From Bacteroides helcogenes P 36-108 (GTDB taxonomy: Bacteria; Bacteroidota; Bacteroidia; Bacteroidales; Bacteroidaceae): a stretch of DNA of 64,000 nt. Below, in pieces: positions 1-8,750 of the stretch. How positions within the stretch are numbered: the first letter of the stretch is position 1; each line of letters opens with the position of its first letter. The notes beneath the pieces are model-generated. The model had not been told where the DNA came from and ran no database searches. It saw only the letters and a program-made list of their open reading frames with translations. The DNA is taken from NCBI RefSeq assembly GCF_000186225.1, contig NC_014933.1:372001-436000 (forward strand). Reading direction: 5' to 3'. Both the position numbers and the translations under genes were made by a program.

Positions 1-1
1 G

Positions 2-688
2 AAACTCGAAGAAGTCCGGAAAATGGGCGCGATATCCGAAGCCGACTATCAAAAGGCGATTGCCCAATTCAACAAAGCGAAAGCCGACATGGCGAAAGCT
101 GACGAAACGGTCGGGCAACAAGCCTCCGGCAAAGGCATTTCCGACCCCGCCGCCCTGAAGGAGCGGATACGCCAATACTGCGTGGGTAAACGGTTCTACC
201 GCCATGTGTGCCCCGAGGTGAAGGGCGTGCGGCGGGTCGATGTGGGTTCGCTTAATGGAGGTCCCATACCCCGATACAGAGGATTTATCAATAGTTTAGG
301 CGAAATCATGGTTGAACCCGACCGATACTCGAATTTCAACTCGGGCGTAGCGGGGATAACTTGGAACCGTGACAACGCCTCTATGTGTTTCAGTATCGAC
401 GACAAGGCGATAGCGCATATCTGGAACGGAAAGGACGAGTATAGAAGCGCTTGCATGATAGACAACAAGGGGCGCGTGCTGTTGTCGGGCGACTACCTGT
501 GGCTCTCCTTTTTTAGGGATTGCTGCCTGCTGAAAGCGGAGAAGACACAAGGAAAGTTCGGCATTATCGACTACGACGGAAACGTGCTTGAACCTTTCAT
601 TCACAGCGGCCCCAATGCAGAGGAAATGTATAAAGCAAAAGACCGCATCATGAAGGAAAAAGGTTGGACGCCGATTCAATTATTCTGA
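2..688 (+). CDS. WG-repeat-like protein, 5' end outside window
   Basis: The reading frame is open to the left edge, so the gene probably begins outside the window; an internal ATG lies at 23. The first 40 residues are lysine- and alanine-rich and likely coiled-coil. The rest resembles WG-repeat proteins: short beta-type units such as GKFGIIDYDGNVLEP near the C-terminus and a related unit ending in GRVLLSGDYLW. Such repeats are found in many bacterial proteins of unknown function. It is followed after 20 bp by a secreted coiled-coil protein, then two zinc-ribbon membrane proteins, probably one operon. A decayed copy of its C-terminal region lies at 2781-2951. No enzymatic motif is visible. Confidence 0.6.
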   Translation, partial: KLEEVRKMGAISEADYQKAIAQFNKAKADMAKADETVGQQASGKGISDPAALKERIRQYCVGKRFYRHVCPEVKGVRRVDVGSLNGGPIPRYRGFINSLGEIMVEPDRYSNFNSGVAGITWNRDNASMCFSIDDKAIAHIWNGKDEYRSACMIDNKGRVLLSGDYLWLSFFRDCCLLKAEKTQGKFGIIDYDGNVLEPFIHSGPNAEEMYKAKDRIMKEKGWTPIQLF

Positions 689-708
689 TAAACTTAAAAA
701 TAAAAAGT

Positions 709-1722
709 ATGAAAAAGATAAGCATATTAACAACATTATTATGCCTTGCGGCAATAACCGCCGTGGCGCAAGCCCCGATGTCGCCCCGTGCGGCAATGGC
801 GAATTGCAAGATGCCCGCCGACGTGGAGAAAAACAAGCAGTTAGACATCGCCGTGGGCAAATGGATGGAACAGCAGCAAGCCTTCGAAGTCAAGGAAATT
901 GATTTCAAAGAAATGGAGAAGCAAGAGCAGGAAGCGCAACGCGAACGTCAGGAAAACGTCCAGATAGACCCGGAGAAACAGATGGCGAATATCCAGCGCA
1001 TGATGCAGGACATGAAGACGCACTACAAACTGACGGATAAGGAATTTGCCAACCTGCAACGCATGAGCGACAAACAGTCGGAAGCCTTCATCACCAAACG
1101 CTGCAAGGAACTGGGTATTCAGCCCCTCGACCCCTCGAAATACGGTATGCACTACGACCCGAAAGAGCAGGCGGAGACAACGAAACGCCAAGATGCCGAG
1201 GCGCAAATACCCGCGTTGGAAGCCAAGATAGCCGCCTACGACGAACGTTTCCAACAGGTGATGAAGAGAATCGAGGGACTGCGGAAGGAGCAGCAAGAAA
1301 CCTATGACAACAACGCGAAAGGGCTTTATGACAAAATGGTGGAATACTGGAATAAATGGCAGCATATAGAGAAAGACGTTCATGGCAAGAATCAGGCAAG
1401 ACTCGCCGAGGACACCTATGCGCCAGGAGGGAGAGCCGGAGACCAGCAATGGCAACTGCATTATGTGGGTGCGGCGCGCGAAAGCCTGCAAAGCCTGCTT
1501 TCCTACGCCGAGGAAGCCGACGACGCGCGGCTCACCATCGCCAAACTACGCCTTTCCACCATCAAAGACCCAATGGCACGCATGGGCATCAAGCAGCAGG
1601 CGCAGGGCAGTGCTGCCATGATGGTGTGGGCACATTTCAAGAGAGTGACGGAAGAGCGTCCCAATTCCAAATGCTTCGGCGAATTCATGGAGAAAGCGCG
1701 GAAAGCGGTGGGGGCCGAATAA
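709..1722 (+). CDS. Secreted coiled-coil protein of unknown function
   Basis: This 337-residue protein starts with a clear signal peptide (MKKISILTTLLCLAAITAVAQ) and has no lipobox cysteine after it, so it is probably periplasmic. The start at 709 was chosen over an upstream in-frame ATG at 664 because it places the signal peptide at the N-terminus. Residues about 40-110 and 150-215 are rich in Glu, Gln, Lys and Arg with heptad-like spacing and should form coiled coil. No catalytic motif is recognisable. The segment PADVEKNK also occurs in the membrane protein two genes downstream. It sits 20 bp after the WG-repeat-like gene and 35 bp before a zinc-ribbon gene. Confidence 0.6.
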   Translation: MKKISILTTLLCLAAITAVAQAPMSPRAAMANCKMPADVEKNKQLDIAVGKWMEQQQAFEVKEIDFKEMEKQEQEAQRERQENVQIDPEKQMANIQRMMQDMKTHYKLTDKEFANLQRMSDKQSEAFITKRCKELGIQPLDPSKYGMHYDPKEQAETTKRQDAEAQIPALEAKIAAYDERFQQVMKRIEGLRKEQQETYDNNAKGLYDKMVEYWNKWQHIEKDVHGKNQARLAEDTYAPGGRAGDQQWQLHYVGAARESLQSLLSYAEEADDARLTIAKLRLSTIKDPMARMGIKQQAQGSAAMMVWAHFKRVTEERPNSKCFGEFMEKARKAVGAE

Positions 1723-1757
1723 AAAACAAAGCGTATGAAAAACATCCCTGAATCAAA

Positions 1758-2231
1758 ATGAGTTATTGCATAAACTGCGGAATGAAGCTGTCGGACGGGG
1801 TACGTTTCTGTACCGGATGCGGAACACCCGTACCGTCAGCCGGGGCGACCGAGGTGTCGCCACCGCAACAAGAGATAAAAGTAGAACAGCGGCAAGCGGC
1901 GCCTGCGGCAGCGACCGTGCAGGGTGTTGTGACACCTCCGCCTGCGGGCAGCCGTTATGCTCCCATGTCAACCGGAGGATTTATCGGTATCTTCCTGTTG
2001 ATGCTGATTCCGATAGTGAACCTGATTCTGCTGATTGTCTGGGCGTGCGGTGGTTGCCGCAAGGTGAACCAGACCAACCTGGCAAGAGCGATGCTCGTGC
2101 TGATGCTGATAGGCATCGTGCTGACTGTGCTTCTCACGCTCGTCGCCGGATTGTTCCTCGGCAGTCTGGGCGGACTGGACGGTATCAAAGATTCACTTCT
2201 CGACCGGGCTATGGAAACAGCGGGTGAATAA
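1758..2231 (+). CDS. Zinc-ribbon membrane protein
   Basis: This 157-residue protein opens with a zinc ribbon carrying two Cys pairs (CINCG and CTGCG, residues about 4-22), then a Pro/Gln/Ala-rich linker to about residue 75. Two hydrophobic segments follow, around residues 76-95 and 108-132. The layout, an N-terminal zinc-ribbon plus C-terminal membrane hairpin, is common in small Bacteroidetes and Firmicutes proteins of unknown role. It lies 35 bp after the coiled-coil gene and 32 bp before a second protein with the same N-terminal design, suggesting a duplicated pair in one transcript. Confidence 0.65.
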   Translation: MSYCINCGMKLSDGVRFCTGCGTPVPSAGATEVSPPQQEIKVEQRQAAPAAATVQGVVTPPPAGSRYAPMSTGGFIGIFLLMLIPIVNLILLIVWACGGCRKVNQTNLARAMLVLMLIGIVLTVLLTLVAGLFLGSLGGLDGIKDSLLDRAMETAGE

Positions 2232-2263
2232 ATGGAAATATAAACAATTTAATAAACAAAACT

Positions 2264-2773
2264 ATGGCTTATTGCAGCAAATGCGGAACTGAAATTACCG
2301 ACGGGACTAAATTCTGTCCTTCGTGCGGTACACCTGCCGGGGCATCCGCAGCCCAAGAGAACCGGCAGCAACAACAGAGTACGGAAACCAAATTTTCCGA
2401 AACGATGAACACGGCGGACACCACAACGCAGTTCGACCCCGCAGACGTGGAGAAGAACAAGGCGATGGGGGTACTGGCCTACCTCGGCATACTGGTACTC
2501 ATACCGATTCTTGCCGCCAAAGATTCGCCATTCGCCCGCTATCACGCCAATCAGGGGTTGATACTCTGCATCGCCTGTATCCTCTACGGTGTGGCATACA
2601 GCATTTTGAGCAGTATTATTCTTGCTATCTCGTGGAGGCTTTACTTCTTGGTAAGCATCATCGGGCTGGTAGGCGTTGTATTCGCAGTATTATGCGTTAT
2701 CGGCATCATCAATGCCGTAAACGGACGGGCGAAAGAGTTGCCATTGATTGGCAAATATAAATTGTTGAAATAG
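2264..2773 (+). CDS. Zinc-ribbon DUF4870-like membrane protein
   Basis: The 169-residue product has an N-terminal zinc ribbon (CSKCG and CPSCG), a polar linker to about residue 62, and a membrane domain with the sequence VLAYLGILVLIPILAAKDSP followed by FARYHANQG, the signature I associate with DUF4870-type small membrane proteins. Three or four transmembrane segments fit into residues 68-160. Function is unknown. It is the last intact gene of the four-gene run, and a decayed reading frame follows after 7 bp. Confidence 0.65.
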   Translation: MAYCSKCGTEITDGTKFCPSCGTPAGASAAQENRQQQQSTETKFSETMNTADTTTQFDPADVEKNKAMGVLAYLGILVLIPILAAKDSPFARYHANQGLILCIACILYGVAYSILSSIILAISWRLYFLVSIIGLVGVVFAVLCVIGIINAVNGRAKELPLIGKYKLLK

Positions 2774-2780
2774 GCGGTGA

Positions 2781-2951
2781 GGTGTCATAATCAAACTTCC
2801 AAGAGCAAAACCTCCGTTCTGCAACGGAATGCAGCATCGCTACGGTTATCTGCTGGGGCCTTACGTGCACGACAGCAAATATGCCGAAAGCCTGACAGAT
2901 GCCAAAAACCGCATTATGAGAGAAAAAGGGATGATTGGAACCGTGCATTGA
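2781..2951 (+). pseudogene. Decayed C-terminal copy of the WG-repeat-like gene
   Basis: The frame reads open from the stop at 2778 to TGA at 2949-2951 (56 codons). Its last 30 residues (HDSKYAESLTDAKNRIMREK and onward) match the tail of the first gene of the window (NAEEMYKAKDRIMKEKGW): both share the AKxRIM(R/K)EKG core at the extreme C-terminus. There is no good start codon or ribosome-binding site and the upstream domain is absent, so this is taken as the remnant of a tandem duplicate rather than a gene. An unrelated overlapping 85-codon frame (2777-3034) was not adopted. Confidence 0.5.
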
Positions 2952-3127
2952 AGTGTGTAGCCGGGCGCGCAGTGCCCGAATCAGTTAGCTATCGTGTATT
3001 ATGCCTATGCAGATATATAAGTAATACGATATAATAATTGGCAACTAAATGCCTATTCAAGAGGAAGAAATAACTTTTTGCTCTAAAAGATAACTTTTTT
3101 CTATAAACAACTCCACTTAAAAGAGAT

Positions 3128-3135
3128 TATCTTTG
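3128..3135 (+). promoter_or_regulatory. Promoter -7 element of mdh
   Basis: TATCTTTG fits the Bacteroidetes -7 consensus TAnnTTTG and lies 53 bp before the malate dehydrogenase start. No convincing TTTG -33 element is present at the usual spacing; the region upstream is T-rich. The rest of 2952-3188 holds no gene that I can support. Confidence 0.5.
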
Positions 3136-3188
3136 TGACATGATTATCAATGGAGCAAGATATTATTCACCTTTAAATATAAAAGATT

Positions 3189-4190
3189 ATGGATTTTCTA
3201 ACAAATGAGAAATTGACAATTGTAGGCGCTGCCGGTATGATCGGCTCCAACATGGCGCAAACGGCAATCATGATGCATCTCACCCCTAACATCTGTTTGT
3301 ATGACCCATATGCCCCCGGGCTGGAAGGTGTGGCGGAGGAGTTGTTTCACTGTGGATTTGAAGGACTGAACCTGACGTTTACATCAGACATCAAAGAAGC
3401 GCTGACCAATGCCAAGTATGTAGTATCTTCAGGTGGCGCAGCTCGCAAGGCTGGCATGACCCGCGAAGACCTACTGAAAGGTAATGCTGCTATTGCCGAA
3501 GAATTTGGCAAAAACGTAAAGACCTATTGTCCGGACGTGAAGCACGTGGTCGTCATCTTCAATCCTGCAGACATCACCGGCCTGATCACCTTATTATATT
3601 CAGGTTTAAAGCCTTCTCAAGTGACGACATTGGCAGCTCTCGACAGCACCCGCTTGCGCAGCGAACTCTCCAAACATTTCGGCATAGCCCCGGATAAGAT
3701 AGAAAACTGCCGCACTTATGGCGGACACGGAGAACAGATGGCAGTATATGCATCTACCGCTAAAGTAGATGGCAAACCGTTATCGGAAATCATCGGCACT
3801 CCCGACCTGACCAAAGAGCAATGGGCAGAGATACAGGAAAAAGTAACCAAAGGAGGAGCCAACATCATCGCCTTACGCGGACGTTCATCTTTCCAAAGCC
3901 CGTCTTATGTATCCATCGAAATGATTGCAGCCGCCATGGGAGGAAAATCTTTCCGCTGGCCTGCCGGTACATACGTGCACAGCCACGGATTCAACCACAT
4001 TATGATGGCTATGGAAACCGAAATCACCAAAGAGGGTGTACACTATAAAGAATTGAACGGCACTCCCGAAGAAGAAGCTAAACTGCAAGAAAGTTACACA
4101 CACCTCTGCAAACTGCGTGATGAAGTAATCAGTATGGGCGTATTGCCCCCAATCAAAGATTGGCATAGCATCAACCCGAATATCGACTGA
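3189..4190 (+). CDS. mdh: Malate dehydrogenase
   Basis: This 333-residue NAD-dependent dehydrogenase interconverts malate and oxaloacetate, which in Bacteroides belongs to the reductive branch leading to fumarate and succinate. Seen in the sequence: the dinucleotide-binding motif VGAAGMIGSN (residues about 12-21), NPADITG (about 125), the substrate-binding DSTRLRSEL (about 152) and the catalytic-histidine segment YGGHGEQM (about 178), all in the order of the lactate/malate dehydrogenase superfamily. Length is normal. It is monocistronic: it has its own -7 element upstream and a hairpin terminator 34 bp after the stop. Confidence 0.9.
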   Translation: MDFLTNEKLTIVGAAGMIGSNMAQTAIMMHLTPNICLYDPYAPGLEGVAEELFHCGFEGLNLTFTSDIKEALTNAKYVVSSGGAARKAGMTREDLLKGNAAIAEEFGKNVKTYCPDVKHVVVIFNPADITGLITLLYSGLKPSQVTTLAALDSTRLRSELSKHFGIAPDKIENCRTYGGHGEQMAVYASTAKVDGKPLSEIIGTPDLTKEQWAEIQEKVTKGGANIIALRGRSSFQSPSYVSIEMIAAAMGGKSFRWPAGTYVHSHGFNHIMMAMETEITKEGVHYKELNGTPEEEAKLQESYTHLCKLRDEVISMGVLPPIKDWHSINPNID

Positions 4191-4223
4191 TTCTGAAACA
4201 AGCTAATCTATCCTCTTTTAAAG

Positions 4224-4259
4224 AAGGTGTCCCTTTTTCCGGAGAGTGACACCTTTTTT
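4224..4259 (+). terminator. Rho-independent terminator of mdh
   Basis: AAGGTGTC (4224-4231) pairs with GACACCTT (4248-4255) across a 16-base loop and runs into a T tract. It lies just after mdh and before the tRNA promoter. Confidence 0.7.
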
Positions 4260-4280
4260 AGATATTTTTCCTCAAAAGCC

Positions 4281-4310
4281 TTGTAGTATAAAAAAATCTC
4301 TTTATCTTTG
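4281..4310 (+). promoter_or_regulatory. Promoter of the tRNA-Phe/tRNA-Pro transcript
   Basis: TTG at 4281-4283, a 19-bp spacer and TATCTTTG at 4303-4310 match the Bacteroidetes -33/-7 pattern. The tRNA begins 18 bp downstream. Confidence 0.7.
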
Positions 4311-4327
4311 CACCCGCAAACAAAAAA

Positions 4328-4400
4328 GGTGTCATAGCTCAGTTGGTAGAGCAAAGGACTGAAAATCCTTGTGTCCCCGGTTCGATTCCTGGTGACACCA
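4328..4400 (+). tRNA. tRNA-Phe (GAA)
   Basis: A 73-base cloverleaf. Acceptor GGTGTCA pairs with TGACACC, discriminator A. The anticodon stem AAGGA/TCCTT encloses loop CTGAAAA with anticodon GAA at 4361-4363. The T-loop TTCGATT is present. CCA is not encoded separately. Confidence 0.95.
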
Positions 4401-4415
4401 CTTTCCGAAAGGTAT

Positions 4416-4488
4416 CGGAATGTAGCGCAGTTGGTAGCGCACTACGTTCGGGACGTAGGGGTCGGGCGTTCGAGTCGCCTCATTCCGA
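4416..4488 (+). tRNA. tRNA-Pro (CGG)
   Basis: A 73-base cloverleaf. Acceptor CGGAATG pairs with CATTCCG, discriminator A. Anticodon stem CTACG/CGTAG with loop TTCGGGA gives anticodon CGG at 4449-4451. It lies 15 bp after tRNA-Phe, evidently in the same transcript. Confidence 0.93.
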
Positions 4489-4490
4489 CA

Positions 4491-4530
4491 AAAAGGTCTG
4501 ACTTTTTGAAAGTCAGACCTTTTTGTTTTT
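4491..4530 (+). terminator. Rho-independent terminator of the tRNA pair
   Basis: A 15-bp perfect stem (4491-4505 with 4509-4523) with a three-base loop, ending in a T-rich tail. It begins two bases after tRNA-Pro. Confidence 0.85.
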
Positions 4531-4566
4531 TATTTTACTCCGTCCGTGTTGCAAGGTTTTATTGTT

Positions 4567-4755
4567 TCAGATAAACCCCACCTTACCCGATCCGTATTTA
4601 TGAATAATCCGTTGCTCCTCCGTCAGTTTGGAGCGCGAAGCATAAGGGGATGCCTTCCGTTCCAGCCCCATCGTCACAAAACGATGGCGGAACTTGCTGC
4701 CCAACCACAGGTGGAAAAGCCACTCTAACTTTGCCACAGACCTAAAGAATAGTCG
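4567..4755 (-). other. Possible C-terminal gene remnant after the M60 gene
   Basis: Directly after the stop of the M60 peptidase, the same minus-strand frame stays open for about 62 codons, ending at TGA (4567-4569). The sense reading has ordinary composition, for example LFHLWLGSKFRHRFVTMGLE and later SKLTEEQRIIHKYGSGKVGF. It has no ATG, no ribosome-binding site and no family I recognise. It could be the tail of a lost gene or chance. It may instead be the 3' untranslated end of the PUL transcript. Confidence 0.25.
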
Positions 4756-7518
4756 TCAGAATTTCACTTCCGTCTTACTTCCATCGTAGGCCACGGCCAT
4801 CACCTTGATGCCGGAGCCGACCTCTGTATCCAGACTGAAAGAAGGTCTGTTGGACACGAATACCGACGTATCGCCATCATACACTTCGTAGGCAGCCACG
4901 TTTTGCCAGCCTGTCATGGTAATGGTTTTACCGCTCTTCACGGCAGTTCCTTGATGCACGGGCAAGCGATCCTTGAATACCTTCCAGTTAGAATCACAGA
5001 TATACTCTATCTTTTCGCCGGTTGACGGATAGTTTTTAGCTTTTATCTCGGCCACGGCTTTGTCTATCCTGTTCTGCTCAAGCAGGAAGCGTCTTTTCCC
5101 GTAGTCGTCTATCTCGCCGTCGAAGGGCGACAGGTAGCCCCACTTCCGGAAGAAATCGGTCAAGTCGGCCTGCGCAATGTCGCACACCATCTTCACGAAT
5201 TCCAGTTGCTGGGCTCCGGGATCCGGCTGGTCAGGCGAGGTGCGTATCTTTTCATACAAATCTTTGTAGAAGTCCGTCTTGCCGCGCGCATTAGAGAAGT
5301 AGAGCTGCAACTGCCACAACGAAACCAGCTTGCAAAAGACATCTTCCTCGCCGGGATGGGGCACATGCTTCACGAACGAGTTGTAGTAAGCCTTCTCGTA
5401 GCGGTTGTTGAAACGCCCCATCGCTTCCGACTCAATGCGCGAGGCGTTTCCCCATTCGGTTTGCACGTAGAGGGAGTGGACGTTATTCGTCACCTCGGTC
5501 ATGCCGTGCCATTTAAATCCGGGACGGGTTTGAAACGAGTGCCCTTGCTCGTGTGCCGGCCCCCACGGTGATTTTTTCAGTTCATTCACGTCCAGCAACG
5601 TCCGACGTTCGTTTTCGCCCGTCACATTGTAGGCCGTGCGATAGGAGGTGGAGTAGAAATAAGAGTGATACATGGCATGGAAATAGGCGCGGTTCACGGT
5701 GGGACGATTGTACTTCATCAGTCCCATGAACTCTTTCTCCAGACGCACCAGCTCATCGTAAGCATCAATCAGTTGCTTGCCATTGTTGGCCGCATAGGTC
5801 TTGAAGTGTGCGGTGGAGAATGTGAGGTGAGCGTGCTTGCCCAACACGTCGAAATATTCATCGACGGCTGCATGGAGGTACTTCTGCCAATCGGACGCCT
5901 GATGCTTCTGCGAGTCGAAATATCCGTTCACCTTTCCGGTGGCAAAGTGAATCTTGACCTGAGGCGCCGACTGATAATCGGGGGTATGATAGAATACATA
6001 TATCAGCCCTCTGTTCCTCATTTTCAGTTTGTTCACTCCCTCCGAAAGCGAATAGTACGACGCATTCCCATAACCGTCACCTCCGGGTTTGTTCAGATTC
6101 TGTACTTTCAAGCCGAGTTCATATCCTCCGGTGGAGCCTACGAAGACGATAAGCTCGTCGTTCTCATCGACACTGATGCCGGTAGGATTGTCGAGCAGGC
6201 TCAACGTGGAGGTCTTGTTCGTGCCCGCCCAGTCATCGGGATGCGGCCAAGCACGGTAGTTCTGGATGCGAAACTCGTGCGGATAGCTTCCTTTGTGTAG
6301 ATAGTAGGCAATGTTGCGATAGAGGTTGTTCGGCACTTTCTCAATCTCTTCGAGCGAGACGCCGGGCTTCAGTTCCGAACAGGTGAGGTCGGTAAACAGC
6401 GTAAGCGGGTCAAAGTTGTCGAGGTTGTGGCGATAGAACTCCATCTCGGCGCACGAGGCAAACCCCTGCCCGTCTCCGTGACCCGATTTCACGACAAACT
6501 TCACGGACAACGGCTTTATCAGAGGCTTGTCCAGGATGACTTTCGCCGCCACCGAAGAGCCTTTGAAATCATAGTCTTTCACTTTCGCATAATTGGGAGC
6601 GGCTTGCGTGGACGCCCAAATCTCCACTTCTTTGAAATGACCATTGTAGCCCGTGGCGCGGGGATAGTAAATCAGGTAGTCGATGCTTTCCTGATTCTCG
6701 AAGAAATACTCCAGCGTAATGGGAAAATAATGGTCTCCCTGATTGCTCCACGACGAGTGGTACAGGGTGTTGTAATCGCCGTCGAACGATTTTTCGATTT
6801 CCCCGCCTTGCGGCTGGAAAGAGCTTGCCTTAGCATGGCTCACGGGCACTTTCACGTCATCCTTGATGTCGCCGTTGCTCTCGCCCGCATAGCCCGTTTG
6901 CGCTTTCTGCGTCACCGGGATTCGCTTTTCCAGTGTTCCGTCCTTCTGCTTTACAACCAGCTCGGTGGTACGCGCCGCTTCCGTGACATTGAACGACACG
7001 CTGAAGCGATGCGCCTTCTTCACCATTCCTGCGGTGCGCGTATCGGCCATGGGCTTAATCCAGGCTACATCCGCCGGGATGCTGATGTCGTATTCCACGT
7101 TAGCCGTCACTTCCAGGTTTATCTCTCCGCCGCCGGCTGCGACGGTGAACATCCCGGAAGAGAGCAGCAGGGCGGGAGCCATGCCCAGTTGTTCCACAAC
7201 GATGATTTCGGAAAGACGGCCGACCGTCACCTTGATTTCTCCGTGCCGTTTCTCGTCTCCCTCGTTTGCGGACACGTTGATCCTCAGTATGGAGCCTCGC
7301 CGTTGCGTATGGAGCCATGCTCCGGCGTCGCCTTGGACGTCGGCTGTCCAATGGCCGTCGTTCGTCTTTATCTGAACCTCGAATGAGGAAGCCGTCTCAG
7401 CAAAGTTCACCGTTTTCGGCTCGACGGTAAGAGACGGTATCTCGTCTTCCTGCTTGTCGCTGCACGCAAACGCCAGGAAAGCGGATAAGAGGCACGAAAA
7501 TAGAATGCTTGGTTTCAT
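4756..7518 (-). CDS. M60-like peptidase lipoprotein (mucin-type glycoprotein protease)
   Basis: A 920-residue surface lipoprotein; signal peptide with lipobox ending in FACS (Cys about 19). The start at 7518 was preferred to an in-frame ATG at 7566 because it begins the signal peptide. Domains in order: two BACON-like Ig domains (about 28-200), a discoidin/F5-8C-like carbohydrate-binding domain (about 215-365), an M60-type N-terminal beta domain, and the M60 catalytic domain with zinc motif HEQGH (His656, Glu657, His660) and a following TEVTNN glutamate. M60 enzymes such as B. thetaiotaomicron BT4244 cleave O-glycosylated mucin-like proteins. A minus-strand TATTTTTG at 7564-7571 may be its own promoter. 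It closes the PUL. Confidence 0.87.
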   Translation of the reverse strand: MKPSILFSCLLSAFLAFACSDKQEDEIPSLTVEPKTVNFAETASSFEVQIKTNDGHWTADVQGDAGAWLHTQRRGSILRINVSANEGDEKRHGEIKVTVGRLSEIIVVEQLGMAPALLLSSGMFTVAAGGGEINLEVTANVEYDISIPADVAWIKPMADTRTAGMVKKAHRFSVSFNVTEAARTTELVVKQKDGTLEKRIPVTQKAQTGYAGESNGDIKDDVKVPVSHAKASSFQPQGGEIEKSFDGDYNTLYHSSWSNQGDHYFPITLEYFFENQESIDYLIYYPRATGYNGHFKEVEIWASTQAAPNYAKVKDYDFKGSSVAAKVILDKPLIKPLSVKFVVKSGHGDGQGFASCAEMEFYRHNLDNFDPLTLFTDLTCSELKPGVSLEEIEKVPNNLYRNIAYYLHKGSYPHEFRIQNYRAWPHPDDWAGTNKTSTLSLLDNPTGISVDENDELIVFVGSTGGYELGLKVQNLNKPGGDGYGNASYYSLSEGVNKLKMRNRGLIYVFYHTPDYQSAPQVKIHFATGKVNGYFDSQKHQASDWQKYLHAAVDEYFDVLGKHAHLTFSTAHFKTYAANNGKQLIDAYDELVRLEKEFMGLMKYNRPTVNRAYFHAMYHSYFYSTSYRTAYNVTGENERRTLLDVNELKKSPWGPAHEQGHSFQTRPGFKWHGMTEVTNNVHSLYVQTEWGNASRIESEAMGRFNNRYEKAYYNSFVKHVPHPGEEDVFCKLVSLWQLQLYFSNARGKTDFYKDLYEKIRTSPDQPDPGAQQLEFVKMVCDIAQADLTDFFRKWGYLSPFDGEIDDYGKRRFLLEQNRIDKAVAEIKAKNYPSTGEKIEYICDSNWKVFKDRLPVHQGTAVKSGKTITMTGWQNVAAYEVYDGDTSVFVSNRPSFSLDTEVGSGIKVMAVAYDGSKTEVKF

Positions 7519-7732
7519 GTAGATTCGTTCTTGATAGGTTTTACTTTTTTTGATATGATTCTGCAAAAATATATTTTTTAGCCGTCGAGCCGTCGATTTT
7601 CCGTCAAAGTTATTTTTTTGGAGAACTTGGGCAGGTTCATGGCGACAATGAAGGCTTCGAATGATAGAGAAAAAAAAGATGTCAGGTCAGTGGAATTGCG
7701 GCGGTTGTAAAATAAAAGCCCGTCAAAGTCGA

Positions 7733-7793
7733 GAGGGTGCGCCAAGAACGCTTTTATGCCTTTCTTGTGCGAGTTTCACTCCGGCACACCCTC
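7733..7793 (-). terminator. Imperfect hairpin after the SGBP gene
   Basis: Arms 7733-7743 and 7783-7793 pair over 11 bp with one mismatch around a 39-base loop; on the minus strand a T-rich stretch follows about 12 bases later. It may end or attenuate the susC-susD transcript before the M60 gene. Weak case because loop and tail spacing are long. Confidence 0.3.
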
Positions 7794-7810
7794 AAGAATT
7801 TTGTCAGGCG

Positions 7811-8725
7811 TTACAATACGGTTGTTTCTCCCGTCTCGGGGTCGAACATTTCGAGTTTATACTTGTACAGCTTGATTTCGGCCAGAGAAAACCACAACTC
7901 GCCACCGTGAGGCTCAAGCACTTCGAACCATACATACTGCATTGCGGACGGAAGAATGTAGCCCGGAGACTCCACTTCACTACCGCTTCCTTCGGGCATT
8001 CCCTCGAACTTCGCCACCTTATGCGCATTGAAGTCTGCCGGATTGTAAGTGGCTCCGTCGAAAGTTTCGCTCACCCACAGATTCATTCTTTTCGGGCGAT
8101 TGTTGTTGTTGGCATTCGTACGGTTTTTGAGGAAGAAGCTCAACGTATTGGTTTTTACGGGCATCTCCATCACGATGTAGTGCGGAAAAGGCTTGGGATT
8201 GCTCCAACTGAAGTGCAGAATCGTGTTGTAGTTATCGTCTACCAAGCTGGCCACCAATCCTTCGTTGTCCTGCTGCGGGTTGCTCGCCCATATCCGGGTG
8301 GGGTCTATCTTCATCTGTTCCTTGGAGTCGGAAATCACTTTGGTTTTCTTGGGCAGAGCGAGCGACTCGGCAGTTATGGTGCGCACTTCTCCTTCGCGTC
8401 CCTTGGCGGTTACGGGCATCAGCTTGAACTCGATAGGTCCGTAGCGTTTCAGCAATCCGTCGATGACAATGTGGTCGGCATACACGCTGGCCAGACGAAT
8501 ATGCTTCTTGCCCGTGCCGGGATGCGTATAAGTGACCCGGATGTATTCGTAATTGGCCGCTTCCGGAATCTTCCAGCTTATTTTGACGGCCCCCTCCTGC
8601 GACTCGGCAGTCAGGGAAGAAGCTTCGATTGCCACAGGCTGTGGGCCCATATCTTCTTTCTGGCAACTCGTAAGTGCAAGCAGCTCAATGGCTCCTGCAA
8701 AGGCATACAAAAATAAAAGTTTCAT
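7811..8725 (-). CDS. PUL surface glycan-binding lipoprotein (DUF4959/DUF5000-like)
   Basis: A 304-residue lipoprotein with lipobox LTSC (Cys about 21). Residues about 28-125 form a fibronectin-III-like domain (KISWKIPEAANYEYIRVTYT), and residues about 130-300 a discoidin-like domain (NYNTILHFSWSNPKPFPHYI), the layout of DUF4959/DUF5000 proteins that follow susD in many host-glycan PULs. The discoidin part recalls the corresponding domain of the downstream M60 peptidase (both contain YNT(I/L)xHxSWSN), so the two may bind the same ligand. Probably a surface glycan-binding protein of the outer membrane; domain names are from memory of the family. Confidence 0.72.
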   Translation of the reverse strand: MKLLFLYAFAGAIELLALTSCQKEDMGPQPVAIEASSLTAESQEGAVKISWKIPEAANYEYIRVTYTHPGTGKKHIRLASVYADHIVIDGLLKRYGPIEFKLMPVTAKGREGEVRTITAESLALPKKTKVISDSKEQMKIDPTRIWASNPQQDNEGLVASLVDDNYNTILHFSWSNPKPFPHYIVMEMPVKTNTLSFFLKNRTNANNNNRPKRMNLWVSETFDGATYNPADFNAHKVAKFEGMPEGSGSEVESPGYILPSAMQYVWFEVLEPHGGELWFSLAEIKLYKYKLEMFDPETGETTVL

Positions 8726-8750
8726 ATCTTATATAAAATGGATTTAAGCG

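Noticed and set aside
2777..3034. 85-codon plus-strand frame after the zinc-ribbon gene
   Set aside because: A different frame here matches the tail of the first gene; this one has arginine/serine-rich composition without motifs.
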